Positions 19,417 to 29,068 of a stretch of 64,000 bases of DNA are shown piece after piece. The DNA is from Sva-07 sp963747375 (GTDB lineage Bacteria > Actinomycetota > Acidimicrobiia > Acidimicrobiales > Ilumatobacteraceae). The translations under genes and the position numbers were made by a program. Location of the stretch: positions 62,001 to 126,000 of the forward strand of contig CAVVFL010000014.1 of the NCBI GenBank assembly GCA_963747375.1, given 5' to 3'. How positions within the stretch are numbered: the first letter of the stretch is position 1; each line of letters begins with the position of its first letter. Below the pieces are notes generated by a model, which had not been told where the DNA came from, searched no databases, and worked only from the letters and a program-made list of their open reading frames with translations.

Positions 19417-20208
19417 TCATCGGCCCGTGAACGCTGCGGGACGACGCTCGAGGAACGACGCGACACCTTCGCGATGGTCGTCACTCTTGAAACACGCCGC
19501 CAGGGCCGCCGTGTGGCGCTCCATGTGCTCACCCACCGGCGCGGTCAGTCCGTCGTGGACGAGCGACTTGACGAGGCCCAGGCTGTGGGGCGACCCGGCA
19601 GCGATGGCGTTCGCGAGGCCCATCGCCCGTGGGAGCAGATCGTCGCTCTCCACCACGTCGAGGACGTAGCCGAGTCGGAGTGCCTCGGCCGCGTCGATCA
19701 TCTCGCCGGTGTAGAGCAGCCGCAGCGCCTGCTGCACCCCGACGATGCGCGGCAGCAACCACGTCCCGGCGCCGGTGTCGGGCACCAGTCCACGGTGCAC
19801 GAAGTTCCAGGCGAACCGCGCCTGCGTGCTCGCCAGGCGGAGATCGCACTGCGAGGAGAACTCGGCGCCCATACCCACCGCCGGGCCGTCGATGGCCCCG
19901 ATCGTCGGCTTGCGGGCCTGGGCGATCGGCCACCACTTGTGACGCTCCTCGGCCTCCCCGCGCAGCCCTCGTACCTCGCCGGGAACCGTCGCGAGATCGG
20001 CGAGATCGGTTCCGGCACAGAACGCTCCGGGCACGCCGGTGATCACGAGCACGGTCGTGGCCGGATCGGCGTCGGCGCGACCGACGGTGTCGATGAACTC
20101 GCCGAGCATCGCGTACGTCATCGCGTTGCGCTTCTCGGGCCGGTCGATCGTGATCACGCCCACCTTGCCCTCAGCGTGATACCGGATCAGTTCTCGTGCG
20201 TCACCCAT
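19417..20208 (-). CDS. Enoyl-CoA hydratase/isomerase family protein
   Basis: A crotonase-fold enzyme of 263 residues acting on an enoyl-CoA thioester, probably in fatty-acid or aromatic degradation. The oxyanion-hole segments are visible (GAFCAGTDL and IDGPAVGMGAE), as is the conserved CDLRLAS strand. The catalytic region reads RGLVPDTGAGTWLLPR, with Asp where many isomerase-type members also carry Asp, so a shift of the double bond is possible as well as hydration. The C-terminal PAAFTGR tail is typical. It is monocistronic, with TACGTT 6 nt before ATG 20208. Confidence 0.87.
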   Translation of the reverse strand: MGDARELIRYHAEGKVGVITIDRPEKRNAMTYAMLGEFIDTVGRADADPATTVLVITGVPGAFCAGTDLADLATVPGEVRGLRGEAEERHKWWPIAQARKPTIGAIDGPAVGMGAEFSSQCDLRLASTQARFAWNFVHRGLVPDTGAGTWLLPRIVGVQQALRLLYTGEMIDAAEALRLGYVLDVVESDDLLPRAMGLANAIAAGSPHSLGLVKSLVHDGLTAPVGEHMERHTAALAACFKSDDHREGVASFLERRPAAFTGR

Positions 20209-20214
20209 GCCCGG

Positions 20215-20220
20215 AACGTA
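20215..20220 (-). promoter_or_regulatory. Leaderless -10 hexamer TACGTT
   Basis: TACGTT on the minus strand, exactly 6 nt before the ATG of the enoyl-CoA hydratase gene at 20208. Confidence 0.55.
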
Positions 20221-20313
20221 GCGCTCGCGCTCACGTCAGCCCGATCCGGTCTGCACGCCATCCCGATGAGTTTGTGGCCCAACTGTCGGGCCGGTCGCTC
20301 ATCGCAGTGCTGG

Positions 20314-23090
20314 TCAGGAGCAGCCGCTGGTGCTGCCGCACGAGGTGCAGACGTAGCAACTGCCGGCGCGCACCATGGCGATGCCGCACTGCATGCACAT
20401 CGGGGCATCGCTCACCCGCACCCGCCCCGCATCGGCGAAGGGAAGCTGCGCGACGTCCGGCACCGACTTCGGATCGGGCGCGAGATCGGATCCCTGATGG
20501 GTCTCGGTGACCTGTTCCTCGACACCCGGAAGGGTCGGCTGCAGCCGCTCGTCGACGGAGAAGATGCCGAGTTCGGCGCGCTCGTCGTAGCTCATGTACT
20601 CGATCGCCAGGCGGCGGAACAGATAGTCCATGATCGACGACGCGAAGCGGATGTCGGGATCGTCGGTCATTCCGGCGGGCTCGAAACGCATGTTGGTGAA
20701 CGCCTCGACGAAGGCGCGCAGCGGAACCCCGTACTGGAGCCCGTAGCTGACCGACTTGGCGAACGCGTCCATCACCCCGGCCATCGTCGAGCCCTGCTTC
20801 GACACCGTGAGGAAGATCTCGCCGGGTTGCCCGTCGTCGTACTCGCCGATCGTGGCGAAGCCCTTGCAGTCGGCCACCCGGAACTCGAACGTGCGGCCCC
20901 GACGCGAGCGGGGCATCTTCTGGCGCACCGGATGGTGTACCACCCGTTCCACGATCTCGACCTCGCGCGACTCGTCGGCCGCCGTCACCTTCGACGTCGA
21001 CAGCGGTTGGCCGAGCTTGCAGTTGTCGCGGTAGATCGCCACCGACTTCAACCCGAGTTCCCACGCCAGCATGTGCAACGCCTCGACATCGTCGACGGTG
21101 GCATCCTCGGGCATGTTTGCGGTCTTGCTGATGCCGCCGCTGACGAATGGTTGCACCGCCGCCATCATGCGGATGTGACCTTCGTAGTGGATCGTGTTGT
21201 CGCCCATCGAGCACGCGAACACCGGGAGGTGTCCGATCGCGAGGTGCGGTGCACCGATCACCGACATGTGTTCGTCGATGTACGCGATGATGTCGGCGAT
21301 CTGGTCGGGCGAATAGCCGAGCCGTCGCAGCGCCCGCGGAATCGTCTGGTTGACGATCGACATCGTTCCGCCGCCGACGAGCTTCTTCGTCTTGACGAGG
21401 GCCAGATCGGGCTCGATGCCCGTCGTGTCGCAGTCCATCGCGAGGCCGATCGTGCCGGTCGGAGCGATGACCACCGCCTGACTGTTGCGCACCCCGTCGA
21501 GGCCGGCGTCGCGAACGACGGTGTCCCAGGTCGTCCGACCGGCGTCGATCAGATCGGCGGGGACCACGCCATGGCTGTCGACATTGCGAGCGGCCTGGCG
21601 ATGCATCTCGAGCACTCGGAGCATCGCAACGGCCTCATCGGCGAAACCCGTCGAACGGACCGAGCCGGGCTGCGGTCCGCGCGCTCGTGGCATAGGCCGA
21701 ACCCGTCATCAGCGACGTGATCGCTGCCGCCCACGCCCGACCTTCGTCGGAGTCGTACGGAAGGCCGAGCGCCATCAACAGCGCTCCGAGGTTGGCGTAG
21801 CCGAGACCGAGCTGGCGCAGCGCCCTGGTGGTGTCGCCGATCTTCTCCGTCGGGTAGTCGGCGTGGCCCACCAGGATCTCCTGGGCCGTGAACAGCATGT
21901 CGACGGTGTGGGTGAACGCCCCGACATCGAAGCCGCCGTCGTCCTGCAGATACTTGAGCAGGTTGATCGAGGCGAGATTGCACGCCGAATTGTCGACGTG
22001 GAAATACTCTGAGCACGGGTTGCTCGCGGTGATCCGCCCGTGGTTCGGCGCGGTGTGCCAGCGGTTGATCGTCGTGTCGAACTGCAGGCCCGGATCCGCG
22101 CACTCCCACGCTGCCTGGGCGATCTCGCGCCACAGGTCGCGGGCGCGCACCGTGCGCAGCACCTCGCCGCGTCGTCACCGCGCACAGGTTCCAATCGGTG
22201 TCGTCGACGACCGCCTGCATGAACTCGTCGGTGACCCGGACCGAGTTGTTGGCGTTCTGGTACTGCACCGAGAACGAATCGGCACCGTCGAGTCCCATGT
22301 CGAAGCCCGCGTCGCTGAGCGCACGCGCCTTGCGCTCCTCCTTGGCCTTGGCCCACACGAACTGCTCGATGTCGGGATGACCGGCGTCGAGGATCACCAT
22401 CTTCGCCGCCCGCCGGGTCTTGCCGCCCGACTTGATCGTGCCCGCCGAGGCGTCGGCACCACGCATGAAGCTGACCGGCCCCGAGGCCGTGCCGCCACCT
22501 TCGAGCGGCTCGAACGACGACCGAATCCGCGACAGGTTGACGCCGGCGCCGGAGCCACCCTTGAAGATGATTCCCTCCTCCCGGTACCAGTTGAGGATCG
22601 AGCTCATCTCATCGTCGACAGCGAGGATGAAGCAGGCGCTCGCCTGCTGCGGCACTCCGGCGACGCCGATGTTGAACCACACCGGGCTGTTGAATGCAGC
22701 CCGCTGCGTGACGAGGATGTACTTCAGTTCGTCGCTGAACGCGTCGGCTTCGTCGCCGTCGAAGTAGCCGTCGGCGAGACCCCAGTCGGTGATCGTGTCG
22801 ACGATGCGGTCGACGACCTGCTTCAGCGACCACTCCCGCTCGGGTGAGCCGAGCGACCCCCGGAAGTACTTCTGCGTGACGATGTTGGTGGCGTTCTGCG
22901 ACCACGTGGTCGGGAACTCGACGCCGAGCTGCTCGAACGCCACCGACCCGTCGATCCAGTTCGTGATTCGCGCGTCGCGACGCTCCCAGACGACTTCGTC
23001 GTAGGGATCGACGCCGGCCGAGGTGTACAGACGGCTCAGTCCGATGGCGCCTGGCCTGATGGTGCGGGCGGCAATGCTGTCGAGCGACAT
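20314..23090 (-). CDS. nrdJ: Vitamin B12-dependent (class II) ribonucleotide reductase, frameshifted
   Basis: Reduces ribonucleotides to deoxyribonucleotides using adenosylcobalamin. In the reconstructed protein (about 925 residues), visible segments are FNSPVWFNIGV, the GGSGAGVNLSRIR loop, SNPCSEYFH with an active-site cysteine, ACNLASINLLKY, the GTIGLAMDCDTTGIEP block and a C-terminal cysteine-rich tail (CMQCGIAMV, CYVCTSCGSTSGC) that binds zinc and relays electrons. Two frame changes, near 22165 and near 21655, split it; all motifs survive, so indel error is favoured. GGAGGAACCGTC before ATG 23090 is a strong ribosome-binding site. The adjacent structured leader and the nearby nrdR suggest regulation. 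Confidence 0.93.
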
Positions 23091-23189
23091 GACGGTTCCT
23101 CCGAACGTCGAATGGATTCCAAACTACAGCCGTGGCACGCCCAGGCAACCGGCCGACCGGCCCAGCCGGAACTTCTCCCGACGCGAACC

Positions 23190-23305
23190 GCCGACCACTG
23201 CGCGCCGTCACAGGTCGAGGGACTCCCCCACAAGCAGACACCGTCCTCGACATAGTCGAGAAGTCTGGTGCCCGCCTTCCATCCGTGCGTCGCGCCGTGG
23301 TCGGC
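23190..23305 (-). ncRNA. Candidate structured leader RNA upstream of nrdJ
   Basis: Two 15-nt arms, 23190-23204 and 23291-23305, can pair with a single mismatch. They enclose 86 nt that contain a perfect CTCGAC-ATA-GTCGAG hairpin (23246-23260), a flanking AGAC/GTCT pair and a small GGG-act-CCC hairpin. The element would lie about 100 nt before the nrdJ start in its transcript. The conserved B12-box of cobalamin riboswitches was not found, so it is described only as a structured element. Confidence 0.4.
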
Positions 23306-23388
23306 ACTGGGCCGAACTCTACGGAGTCGAGCCTGTGAGAAGGAAGGGGACAACCATGTGAATTTCGGTGAATCCACTGCGGACAGCG

Positions 23389-23424
23389 TGTGGACAGGAG
23401 GTGAACAACACGAGGTTGTCCACA
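23389..23424. promoter_or_regulatory. Inverted pair of DnaA-box-like 9-mers
   Basis: TGTGGACAG (23389-23397) and TTGTCCACA (23416-23424) face each other. The second is identical to the high-GC actinobacterial DnaA-box consensus. They lie between the end of the molybdopterin oxidoreductase and nrdJ. The same bases could form an 8-bp hairpin acting as a terminator. Confidence 0.4.
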
Positions 23425-23452
23425 TCGTCACATCCGACCATCGGCGACCAAA

Positions 23453-25733
23453 TCAGACAGCAGCGGTCACCTCGACCGGGATGCCGTTGAGGACCGACGT
23501 GCCCGACAGCGGATCGATCGCCTTGTCGTCGGACAGCACGTTGGAGTTGACCCCGGCATGTTCGGCCGCCACCCGCATCTGGGTACCGGGCACATCGTGT
23601 CCCCATCCGTGCGGCAGGCTGACCACACCCGGCCGGATCGACTCCGTCACCTCCACCGGAGCGCTCACCGACCCGACCCGCGAGGTGATCGTCGCCGCGC
23701 CGCCGTCGATCAGGCCGAGAGCCGCTGCGTCGACCGGATGGACCTGCAGGGTGCAACGCGGCGCGCCCTTGACGAGCACCTTCACGTTGTGCATCCACGA
23801 GTTGTTGCTCCGCAGGTGGCGTCGACCCACGAGCACCATGCCGCGCGTGGCCAGTTCGTCGGCGGCCGCTTCGAGCCGTGCGAGATCGGCAACCAGCGGC
23901 TCCGGCGCGAGTTCGATCATGCCACTCGGGGTGCGCAGGATCTCCGGAATGCGCGGAACGAGGGCACCGAAGTCACGACCGTGAGGGCGCTCCAACAGGT
24001 CGTCGAGTGACGTGCCGTCGGGATTCGTCCCGAACCCGTCACCGAACGGCCCGGTCCGCAGCATGAAGTCGAGCATTCGCTCGGGCCCGCGGCGCCCGGA
24101 GGCCGACAGCTCGGCGAGCAGTTCGTCGGCATCGCGACCGGCGACTACGGAGTGGTCGCCCTTGACGGCGCCGCGCACGAGCGCGTCGATCGCCGCTTCA
24201 TCGGCGAGCGATGCGTCCACCTCGGTTCCCAGGCCCTGCGCGATCGCCGTCAGCTTCGAGATGATCTCCCACTCGTCGGGCTGGCCGTCGTCGAGCGGCA
24301 GCACCGGCGGCGAGTAGTTGGCGACGTTGCGAACCGCGAACTGCAACAGCAGCAGGTCGTAGTGGCCGCGTTGGAGCTGCGAGGGCGGCGGCAGGATCAC
24401 GTCGGCGTGCCGGGTCGTCTCGTTCAGGTACAGGTCGATGCTGACCATGAAGTCGAGTTCGTCGAGCGCTCGCGGCCAGCTGTTCGCTGTTCGGTGTCGA
24501 CAGCACCGGATTGCCGGCCAGCGTCACGAGCGCCCGAATCTGCTCCTCGCCGGGCGTGCGGATCTCCTCGGCGAGCACGCTCACCGGGTACTCGCCCATC
24601 ACCTCGGGATGGCCGCTCACCCGGCTGTGCCCGCGGCCGACGGAGAAGCCGCGGCCCGAGCCCGGCTTGCCGCGAGTCGTCGCCCCACCGGCCACCGGCG
24701 TGGGGAACATCGATCCACCGGGCCGGTCGAGGTTGCCGCTGAGGATGTTCACCACGTCGATCAGCCACGACGCCGTCGAGCCGAACTCGGTCGTGGTGGT
24801 GCCGATGCGTCCGTACACCGCTGCGGTCGGCGCGGCGGCGATCTCGCGGGCGAGCCGGCGGATCGTCTCTGCGGCGACGCCCGTCGCATCCGCGGCGAAT
24901 TCGGCCGTGAACGGCCCGAGTGCCGTCGCAAGTTCGTCGAGTCCGGCGACGTGCCCGGCGACGTGGTCGCCGGGATCGGCGAGCCCCTCGTCGATCATCG
25001 TGTGCGCGATCGCGGCGAGCAGCAGCGCATCGGTCCCAGGACGGATCGAGACCCACTCGTCGGCCTCCTGCGCGGTGCGCGACAAGCGGGGATCGACCAC
25101 GACCAACCTGCCTCCACGGGCCCGCATCGCCTCGATACGCCCGGGGAAGTCGGGTGCCGTACACACGCTGCCGTTCGACGCATACGGGTTCGCGCCGAGG
25201 ATCACCAGGTAGTCGGTGCGGTCGAGATCGGGCACCGGGATCGCCACCGGCGACCCGAACACGTAGCCCGAGGCGACGTGCCGCGGCATCTGGTCGACCG
25301 TCGACGCGCTGAAGCGGTGCTTCGTCCCGAGCCCGGTCAGCAGCACCCGCGAGAACGTCATCGCCGACAGGCTGTGAGCCGTCGGATTGCCCACATAGGC
25401 AGCCAGCGACCCACGTCCGTGGTCGGCGATCACCGCACCGAGCCGCTCCTCGATCAGTGCCCACGCCTCGTCCCAGGTTGCCGGCACGTGCACCCCGTCG
25501 CGCTTGATCATGGGGCTGCGCAGGCGGTCGGGATCCTCGTGCAGCTGCTTGAGCGTCGACCCCTTCGGGCAGATGAACCCCTTCGAGAACACATCGAGGC
25601 GGTCACCACGGATTCGCTGCACCTCCTCACCACCGTGTCCGTCGGAGCGAAGCGTGATCTCGAGACCACAGCTCGCCTCGCAGAGCGGGCAGGTTCGAAA
25701 GGCGGTGCGGGTGGAACTCGAGCGATCAGCCAT
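23453..25733 (-). CDS. Molybdopterin-dependent oxidoreductase (DMSO reductase family), one frameshift
   Basis: A molybdenum bis-MGD enzyme of about 760 residues. The N-terminal [4Fe-4S] binding pattern is CPLCEASCGLEI followed by GFICPKG; then come PATWDEAWALI, the molybdopterin region NSL-like STVDQMPRHVASG, VILGANPYASNGS, a beta-rich PGGSMFP segment and the C-terminal MGD-binding domain (RRHLRSNNSWMHN; VSLPHGWGHDVPG). No twin-arginine signal is present, so it is cytoplasmic. The metal-ligating residue is not obvious. One frame change near 24465 splits it. The substrate is unknown; related proteins are annotated only as formate dehydrogenase- or nitrate reductase-like. Confidence 0.85.
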
Positions 25734-25795
25734 CTGCTCATCGTCGCAGACCCGGAGAGGTCGCATCGCAGCGGTGAGTCAGACATGATGCAGCC

Positions 25796-26484
25796 ATGCG
25801 CCGACTGCTCCCCGAGCCCGCCGACGACATCGCCGTCGCCGACGCCTATGCGTCCGGCGCTGGGCCGGCGACCGGACCGCCCGTGGGTCGGGCTCTGCAT
25901 GGTCGCCTCGATCGACGGGTCCACCGTCGTCGGCGGGAACTCGGCCGGGCTCTCGAGCCCGACCGACACCGCTGTGCTCGGGCAGCTCCGCACGATCGCC
26001 GATGTGATCCTCGTCGGCGCCGGAACCGTCCGCGACGAGGGCTACGGCCCGCCCCGCAAGGCCGGCCAGCGCATCGGCGTCGTCACCAGGTCGGGTGACG
26101 TGGACCTGTCGACCGCCCTGTTCACCTCGGGCGCCGGCTTCCTCATCACCACCGACGACGCCACCTTCGACGCCGGCGGCGTCGACGTCGTGCGCGCCGG
26201 CGTCGGAGACGTCGACTTCGCGACCGCGATCGGTCGAGCTCGGTGCGCTCATCCCCGCATGCAGCGTGGTGCAGGCCGAGGGCGGCGCCGTCCTGAACGG
26301 AGCCCTGCTCGACGCGGACGTGATCGACGAGATCAACCTCACCACGTCGCCGGCGGCGGTCGGCGGCGAGGGCCCGCGCCTCGCCTCGGGCGCCGGAAAC
26401 CATCGGCATCGATTCGACCTCGCCCAGTTGGCGATCGACGACCGGTCGTTCCTGTACGCCCGTTGGCTACGTCGGCGTCGCTGA
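25796..26484 (+). CDS. RibD C-terminal / pyrimidine reductase family protein, frameshifted
   Basis: A dihydrofolate reductase-fold NADPH-dependent reductase of about 230 residues, like the reductase domain of RibD in riboflavin synthesis. Visible motifs are MVASIDGSTVVGG near the N-terminus, ADVILVGAGTVRDEGYGPPR, and VVQAEGGAVLNGALLDADVIDEINLT with SPAAVGG towards the end. No deaminase domain is attached. Two frame changes (about 25850 and about 26240) break it. It diverges from the molybdopterin oxidoreductase and overlaps the end of nrdR by 18 bp. A true role in riboflavin synthesis is not certain. Confidence 0.8.
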
Positions 26485-26928
26485 CTTCTCGAGCAACGCC
26501 AGCTCTCGGTGGAAGTCGGACGCGCCGTCGAAACCCTTGTAGACACTCGCAAAGCGCAGGTAGGCGACGTCGTCGACCAGGCGCAACTGGTCGAGCACGG
26601 CAACGCCGACCCTCGCGCTCGTGACGGTCGAGCCCAAGAGGCGCATGCACTCCTCGACACGAGCGGCGATCTCGTCGAGCTGGGCCTCCGACACGTTGCG
26701 ACCCTTCGTCGCCGCCGCCAGCCCGCCGATCACCTTCTTGCGATCGAACGGCTCGTCGCCTCCGTGTGACTTGACGACGGTGAGTGGTGCGTGATCGACG
26801 CGTTCGAAGGTGGTGAACCGGTGAGCGCATGCCAGACATTCACGTCGGCGTCTGATCGCCGAACCCTCCTCCGCAATACGTGAATCGACCACCTTGGTGT
26901 CATCGCTGCGGCAGGCTGGGCACAACAC
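26467..26928 (-). CDS. nrdR: Transcriptional repressor NrdR
   Basis: A nucleotide-sensing repressor of ribonucleotide reductase genes. The 153-residue protein has the N-terminal zinc ribbon (MLCPACRSDDTKVVDSR with ECLACAHRFTTFE) and the ATP-cone domain (VVKSHGGDEPFDRKKVIGGL; VAYLRFASVYKGF). The GTG start at 26928 has TAGCCT 7 nt upstream. Its place downstream of the LysM protein and lexA matches the lexA-Rv2719c-nrdR order in mycobacteria. The likely target is nrdJ, 3.4 kb away. Confidence 0.95.
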   Translation of the reverse strand: MLCPACRSDDTKVVDSRIAEEGSAIRRRRECLACAHRFTTFERVDHAPLTVVKSHGGDEPFDRKKVIGGLAAATKGRNVSEAQLDEIAARVEECMRLLGSTVTSARVGVAVLDQLRLVDDVAYLRFASVYKGFDGASDFHRELALLEKSATPT

Positions 26929-26950
26929 GCAGGTGAGGCTATCCGCCGGC

Positions 26951-26974
26951 GCCGAGCAGCGCCCATCGCTCGGC
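26951..26974 (-). terminator. Hairpin between the LysM gene and nrdR
   Basis: GCCGAGC (26951-26957) and GCTCGGC (26968-26974) form a 7-bp GC stem with a 10-nt loop, with no U-run. It may end the LysM transcript. Confidence 0.3.
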
Positions 26975-27000
26975 CGCTCGCCCCGTGTGAGGCCGAACGG

Positions 27001-27396
27001 TCAGGGCAGGCGGATGGCCTGGCCGACCTGAATCGATGCGTCGCCATTCAGGTCGATGAGTGCGTCGACGTAGCGATCACGGCCCACGTCACCGCGGTAC
27101 CGCTGGGCGATCGACCACATCGTGTCGCCAGGCGCGGCGACGTGGACAGTCGGGGTCGAGGAGCCGAGCGCTGCAGCGACCTCGGAGGCCGCGGCAGGAC
27201 GGCCTCCGAGGTCGGCCACTGCGCCGACGACCTCGCCGACGCCGATCGCGCCCGCAGCGAGGACTGCGAGCAGCACGAGGACGGCGGCGAGACGGCGGAT
27301 CGTGTAGTTCGGCGCTGTCTCGGCGCCGGCCGGTCCGTAGACCATCTCGTGGCGGATCCGTCGGAAGTCCTGTGAGGGGTGGAAGGTGGCAGTCAT
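27001..27396 (-). CDS. LysM-domain membrane protein divergent from lexA (SOS cell-division inhibitor candidate)
   Basis: A 131-residue protein with a cytoplasmic N-terminus, one membrane helix (LAAVLVLLAVLAAGAIGVGE) and a C-terminal LysM peptidoglycan-binding domain (VAAPGDTMWSIAQRYRGD..LIDLNGDASIQVGQAIRLP). Proteins of this build beside lexA, such as Rv2719c of Mycobacterium tuberculosis, DivS of Corynebacterium and YneA of Bacillus, are DNA-damage-induced inhibitors of division or wall synthesis. The SOS box at 27479-27492 lies 83 bp upstream. A GAGCGGAG ribosome-binding site precedes ATG 27396. Function is inferred from context. Confidence 0.85.
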   Translation of the reverse strand: MTATFHPSQDFRRIRHEMVYGPAGAETAPNYTIRRLAAVLVLLAVLAAGAIGVGEVVGAVADLGGRPAAASEVAAALGSSTPTVHVAAPGDTMWSIAQRYRGDVGRDRYVDALIDLNGDASIQVGQAIRLP

Positions 27397-27478
27397 CGTG
27401 TGCTCCGCTCGGGCAAGTGGTGATCGGGGTGTTCGTTCGAAGCTCCGATTCCGTGTCTCGAAGGCAACGTGTGTTCGT

Positions 27479-27492
27479 AGAACGACTGTTCG
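27479..27492. promoter_or_regulatory. LexA (SOS) box near the LysM gene
   Basis: AGAAC-GACT-GTTCG matches the actinobacterial LexA operator CGAAC-N4-GTTCG at nine of ten conserved positions. Confidence 0.65.
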
Positions 27493-27542
27493 TAGTGAAC
27501 CAGCGCTGGGTGGTCGATGTCAACCCCGCGCGACCATTTGTT

Positions 27543-27556
27543 CGAACAATTGTTTG
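27543..27556. promoter_or_regulatory. LexA (SOS) box upstream of lexA
   Basis: CGAAC-AATT-GTTTG matches CGAAC-N4-GTTCG with one change and lies just upstream of the lexA -35 element, fitting autorepression. Confidence 0.75.
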
Positions 27557-27568
27557 TGAAACAGATGT

Positions 27569-27597
27569 TTGACCGGATGGGCGTCGATCCGTACACT
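27569..27597 (+). promoter_or_regulatory. lexA promoter (leaderless)
   Basis: TTGACC (27569-27574), a 17-nt spacer and TACACT (27592-27597) form a near-consensus promoter. The ATG begins 6 nt after the -10 element, so transcription should start at or beside the A of the start codon. Confidence 0.75.
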
Positions 27598-27603
27598 GTT
27601 CGC

Positions 27604-28233
27604 ATGGCTCCCACGATCAGCACTCGGCAGCGAAACATCCTCGAGTTCATCGAACAGCAGATCCGTGAGCGGGGCTACCCACCGTCGGTCCGCGAGATCG
27701 GTGATGCCGTCGGCCTCACCTCCCCGTCGACCGTGCACAGCCACCTCAACACCCTGCAACGGCTCGGTTACCTGCGTCGTGACCCCACCAAACCACGCGC
27801 GATCGAGGTGCGGTACGACACGAACAGCGGCGCCATGATGGAGCGCCGACCGGTCCGACACGTCCCCCTCGTCGGCGATGTCGCCGCCGGCACCGACGTG
27901 CTCGCCGAGGAGAACGTCGAGGAGATCCTGCCGGTCCCTGCCGACTTCACCGGCGACGGTGAACTCTTCATGCTGCGGGTGCGGGGCGAGTCGATGATCG
28001 AACTCGGCATCCTCGACGGCGACTTCGTGATCGCGACACAGATCGCCAACCCCAACAACGGCGACATCGTCGTCGCCGGTATCCCCGGCGGCGAGGCCAC
28101 GATCAAGACCTACAGCCGCTCGGGCGCCCAGGTGACACTCACACCGGCCAACTCGACCATGGCGCCCATGGAGTTCACGGCCGAGGACGTCGAGATCTAC
28201 GGCAAAGTCGTCACCGTCATGCGCCGTTACTGA
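27604..28233 (+). CDS. lexA: LexA repressor
   Basis: SOS regulon repressor that cleaves itself when RecA is activated. The 209-residue protein has an N-terminal winged helix-turn-helix (TISTRQRNILEFIEQQI; PPSVREIGDAVGLTSPSTV) and a C-terminal S24 peptidase domain. The cleavage Ala-Gly is in GDVAAGTDV, the catalytic Ser in RGESMIELGI and the catalytic Lys in EATIKTY. ATG 27604 is chosen over an in-frame upstream start at 27517 because homology starts there and the promoter -10 element ends 6 nt before it; the upstream start would place the operator inside the gene. Confidence 0.96.
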   Translation: MAPTISTRQRNILEFIEQQIRERGYPPSVREIGDAVGLTSPSTVHSHLNTLQRLGYLRRDPTKPRAIEVRYDTNSGAMMERRPVRHVPLVGDVAAGTDVLAEENVEEILPVPADFTGDGELFMLRVRGESMIELGILDGDFVIATQIANPNNGDIVVAGIPGGEATIKTYSRSGAQVTLTPANSTMAPMEFTAEDVEIYGKVVTVMRRY

Positions 28234-28967
28234 CCGACGGTGGCGCCCAGGGCGACCGCGTCGGCCCGGGTGGCACACCCGGTGCTGATGGAGGTGCGAT
28301 CGGTGGGCCTGCCGGTCCGGTCGCACCGGTCGTCGGCGGCGGAGCGGGGAACCCGGGCGGGCCGATGGGCCACGTGGGCGCAGTTGCCTGCAGCTCCCAA
28401 CCCGAGTCGTCCGATGTCGCCGCCTGGGGCGGCCTGCTGCTGCCGACCATGAGCAGGACGCCGCCGGCGACGAGCGCCACGATCGCCACGGCCACCGCAC
28501 TCCAGCGCAGCAGACTCACTCCCGTCGTTCGGGTCACCCCCGACGGCGATCGCGAACTGGTCGCCGTCGGCCGCCACCGTCATGACGTGCTCGCCCGGAG
28601 TCTCGATCCGCACGACGCCAACCGACGAGCCGGTGAAGGCACCGGTGTCGTACGACAGGGCCGACCCATCCGAGATGTCGATTGCCGCTCCGTCGGGATC
28701 GACGAGTTGGACGTCGGCATCGGCGAGTTCGTCGCGGTCGTACTCGATGTCGGCCGAGCAGTCCCCGGCGAGATCGTCCAGCCTGCCCGTCGTCTCGACG
28801 TACAGGGTGAACTCACCGGAGCGGGCGAAGTCGAGGGTCGTTGCGCAGGCCGACGGGGCGCGGGCGAACGCGGCGACATTGTCGTCGAGGCGCTGACTAC
28901 TGGCGTACCAGAGGGCGCCGGCGCCGACCAGCCCGACCACGAGCACGACCGCTCCGAGAGCGAGCAT
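28217..28967 (-). CDS. Uncharacterised membrane protein with proline-rich tail, one frameshift
   Basis: Starts with a hydrophobic helix (LALGAVVLVVGLVGAGALWY), followed by an extracellular beta-rich domain of about 120 residues (EFTLYVETTGRLDDL; EHVMTVAADGDQFAIAVGG), a second hydrophobic helix (WSAVAVAIVALVAGGVLLMV) and a Pro/Gly-rich C-terminal tail. The second half lies in another frame, with the change near 28515. No family is recognised. It converges on lexA with a 17-bp overlap of coding ends. Confidence 0.65.
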
Positions 28968-29068
28968 CCATCCACGACCGACGCGTCGAATCGCTCATCG
29001 AGCGATGCCAGGTGAAACGTGGGGGCCGAGGACGAGGTGAAGGGGCTGCATTGCAGTTCGCCGGTTGG

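Noticed and set aside
23091..23452. Cobalamin riboswitch or NrdR box upstream of nrdJ
   Set aside because: Looked for the B12-box and the NrdR palindrome by eye; neither consensus is present, so only a generic structured element is reported.
24438..25790. Very long plus-strand open frame antisense to the molybdopterin oxidoreductase
   Set aside because: Shadow of high-GC coding sequence; only its 3' part, in the reductase gene, has homology.
28970..29068. Small hairpin TCGCTCATCGAGCGA between the membrane protein and dapC
   Set aside because: Short, with no U-run and no repeat elsewhere; not distinguishable from chance in this GC-rich DNA.
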